In this document: in pieces, positions 63,700 through 64,000 of the stretch | Position numbering within the stretch: position 1 is the stretch's first letter | Layout: every line of letters begins with the position of its first letter | Source of the DNA: Pseudoduganella lurida | GTDB lineage: Bacteria; Pseudomonadota; Gammaproteobacteria; Burkholderiales; Burkholderiaceae_D | Direction: 5' to 3' | DNA: 64,000 nt | Assembly (NCBI RefSeq): GCF_007830455.1 | Contig: NZ_VLLB01000009.1 | Coordinates: forward strand, 62,001-126,000 | Position numbers and translations under genes: made by a program | The notes under the pieces: model-generated | Database searches by the model: none | The model's input: only the letters and a program-made list of their open reading frames with translations | What the model was told of the DNA's origin: nothing

Positions 63700-64000
63700 C
63701 ACGTCTTCTCCACCACCAGCCCGGTCACCGTCAGGCCGGGGCCGAAGCCCAGGCAGACGACCGGCGTGCCGGGCTTGACGGCCTTCTCCTCGAGGATGCC
63801 CTTCAGGATGTGCGGCACCGTCGCCGACGACATGTTGCCGTTCTCGCGGAACACCTCCTTGCTGATCGCCACCTGGTCCGGCGCCAGTCCCAGTTCCTCC
63901 TGCACGTGCTCGACGATCTTCGGGCCGCCCGGGTGGATGGCGAACATCAGCCGCGCGCGCTCCCGCCCGAAGTCGATGCGGATGCCCCGCAGCAGGCGCG
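63699..64000 (-). CDS. chalcone/stilbene-synthase-like (type III) ketosynthase, C-terminal part
   Basis: The C-terminal 99 or so residues of a thiolase-fold ketosynthase; the frame is open to the right edge of the window. The catalytic His and Asn are in FAIHPGGPKIVEHV and GNMSSATV, the order seen in type III polyketide synthases and KAS III-type enzymes; the GNMSSATVPHIL block is closest to the chalcone/stilbene type. Upstream part lies outside the window. It is probably the first enzyme of the lipid cluster, overlapping the dehydratase-transferase gene by one base. Confidence 0.85.
   Translation of the reverse strand, partial: RLLRGIRIDFGRERARLMFAIHPGGPKIVEHVQEELGLAPDQVAISKEVFRENGNMSSATVPHILKGILEEKAVKPGTPVVCLGFGPGLTVTGLVVEKT

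Overview
The window is about 64 kb of a high-GC chromosome from a betaproteobacterium. The pyrG-kdsA-eno-ftsB block, the dapA-bamC pair, an imuB/dnaE2 mutasome, many TonB-dependent receptors and dispersed GGTGTCAGACACC-type palindromes together suggest the Oxalobacteraceae (Massilia/Duganella/Pseudoduganella group). That placement is inferred from gene content; no search was run. No rRNA, tRNA, insertion sequence, prophage or CRISPR array was recognised.

Layout. 1-4.98 kb: the 3' end of imuB, a 13 x 13-bp tandem repeat, an alpha/beta hydrolase, a VOC protein, a small acidic protein, a nu-like glutathione S-transferase and an M61 aminopeptidase. 5.2-11.3 kb: protein quality control and signalling, with two hsp20 genes that each carry a ROSE-like RNA hairpin over the ribosome site, a Do-like protease, an OmpR/QseC-type two-component pair, and an unusual CoaD-HD fusion. 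11.3-21 kb: a Sel1 lipoprotein and a periplasmic 3'-nucleotidase behind a Pho box, a TonB receptor, SOS-controlled dnaE2 (LexA box visible) and a secreted protein. 21-25.7 kb: accessory genes (two GNATs, small unknowns, PRC-barrel) around a 1.3-kb gene-poor stretch that holds a degenerate inverted-repeat element. 25.9-30.4 kb: pyrG-kdsA, eno, ftsB. 30.5-34.2 kb: a Fur-box haem island (TonB receptor plus a HemS-like protein with an unexpected signal peptide and a repeat-built N terminus). 34.4-39.3 kb: a PRISE-type reductase, then a TonB receptor-glycerophosphodiesterase operon behind four phased Pho half-sites. 39.3-55.5 kb: mostly conserved housekeeping (hslO, gamma-carbonic anhydrase, RNase AM/TrpH, htpX, YciO, M50 protease, dapA, bamC, roxA, slyD, mutS). 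55.6-64 kb: a minus-strand operon running off the right edge. It contains a chalcone-synthase-like ketosynthase, a dehydratase-phosphopantetheinyl transferase fusion, a LolCD/MacB-like ABC exporter, a LolA-like carrier, an outer-membrane protein, a glycosyltransferase and a hexapeptide acyltransferase. It is best read as a polyketide-lipid or glycolipid synthesis and export system.

Three themes run through the window. First, phosphate scavenging: two separate transcription units begin with phased TGTCAT-type repeats. Second, heat/stress control: ROSE-like thermometers, hslO, htpX and the Do protease. Third, a striking density of short tandem repeats (12-45 bp units) at the very ends of genes. 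In several cases these are in frame and extend N termini just ahead of signal peptides, or extend C termini, which suggests an active slippage/duplication process that remodels gene ends.
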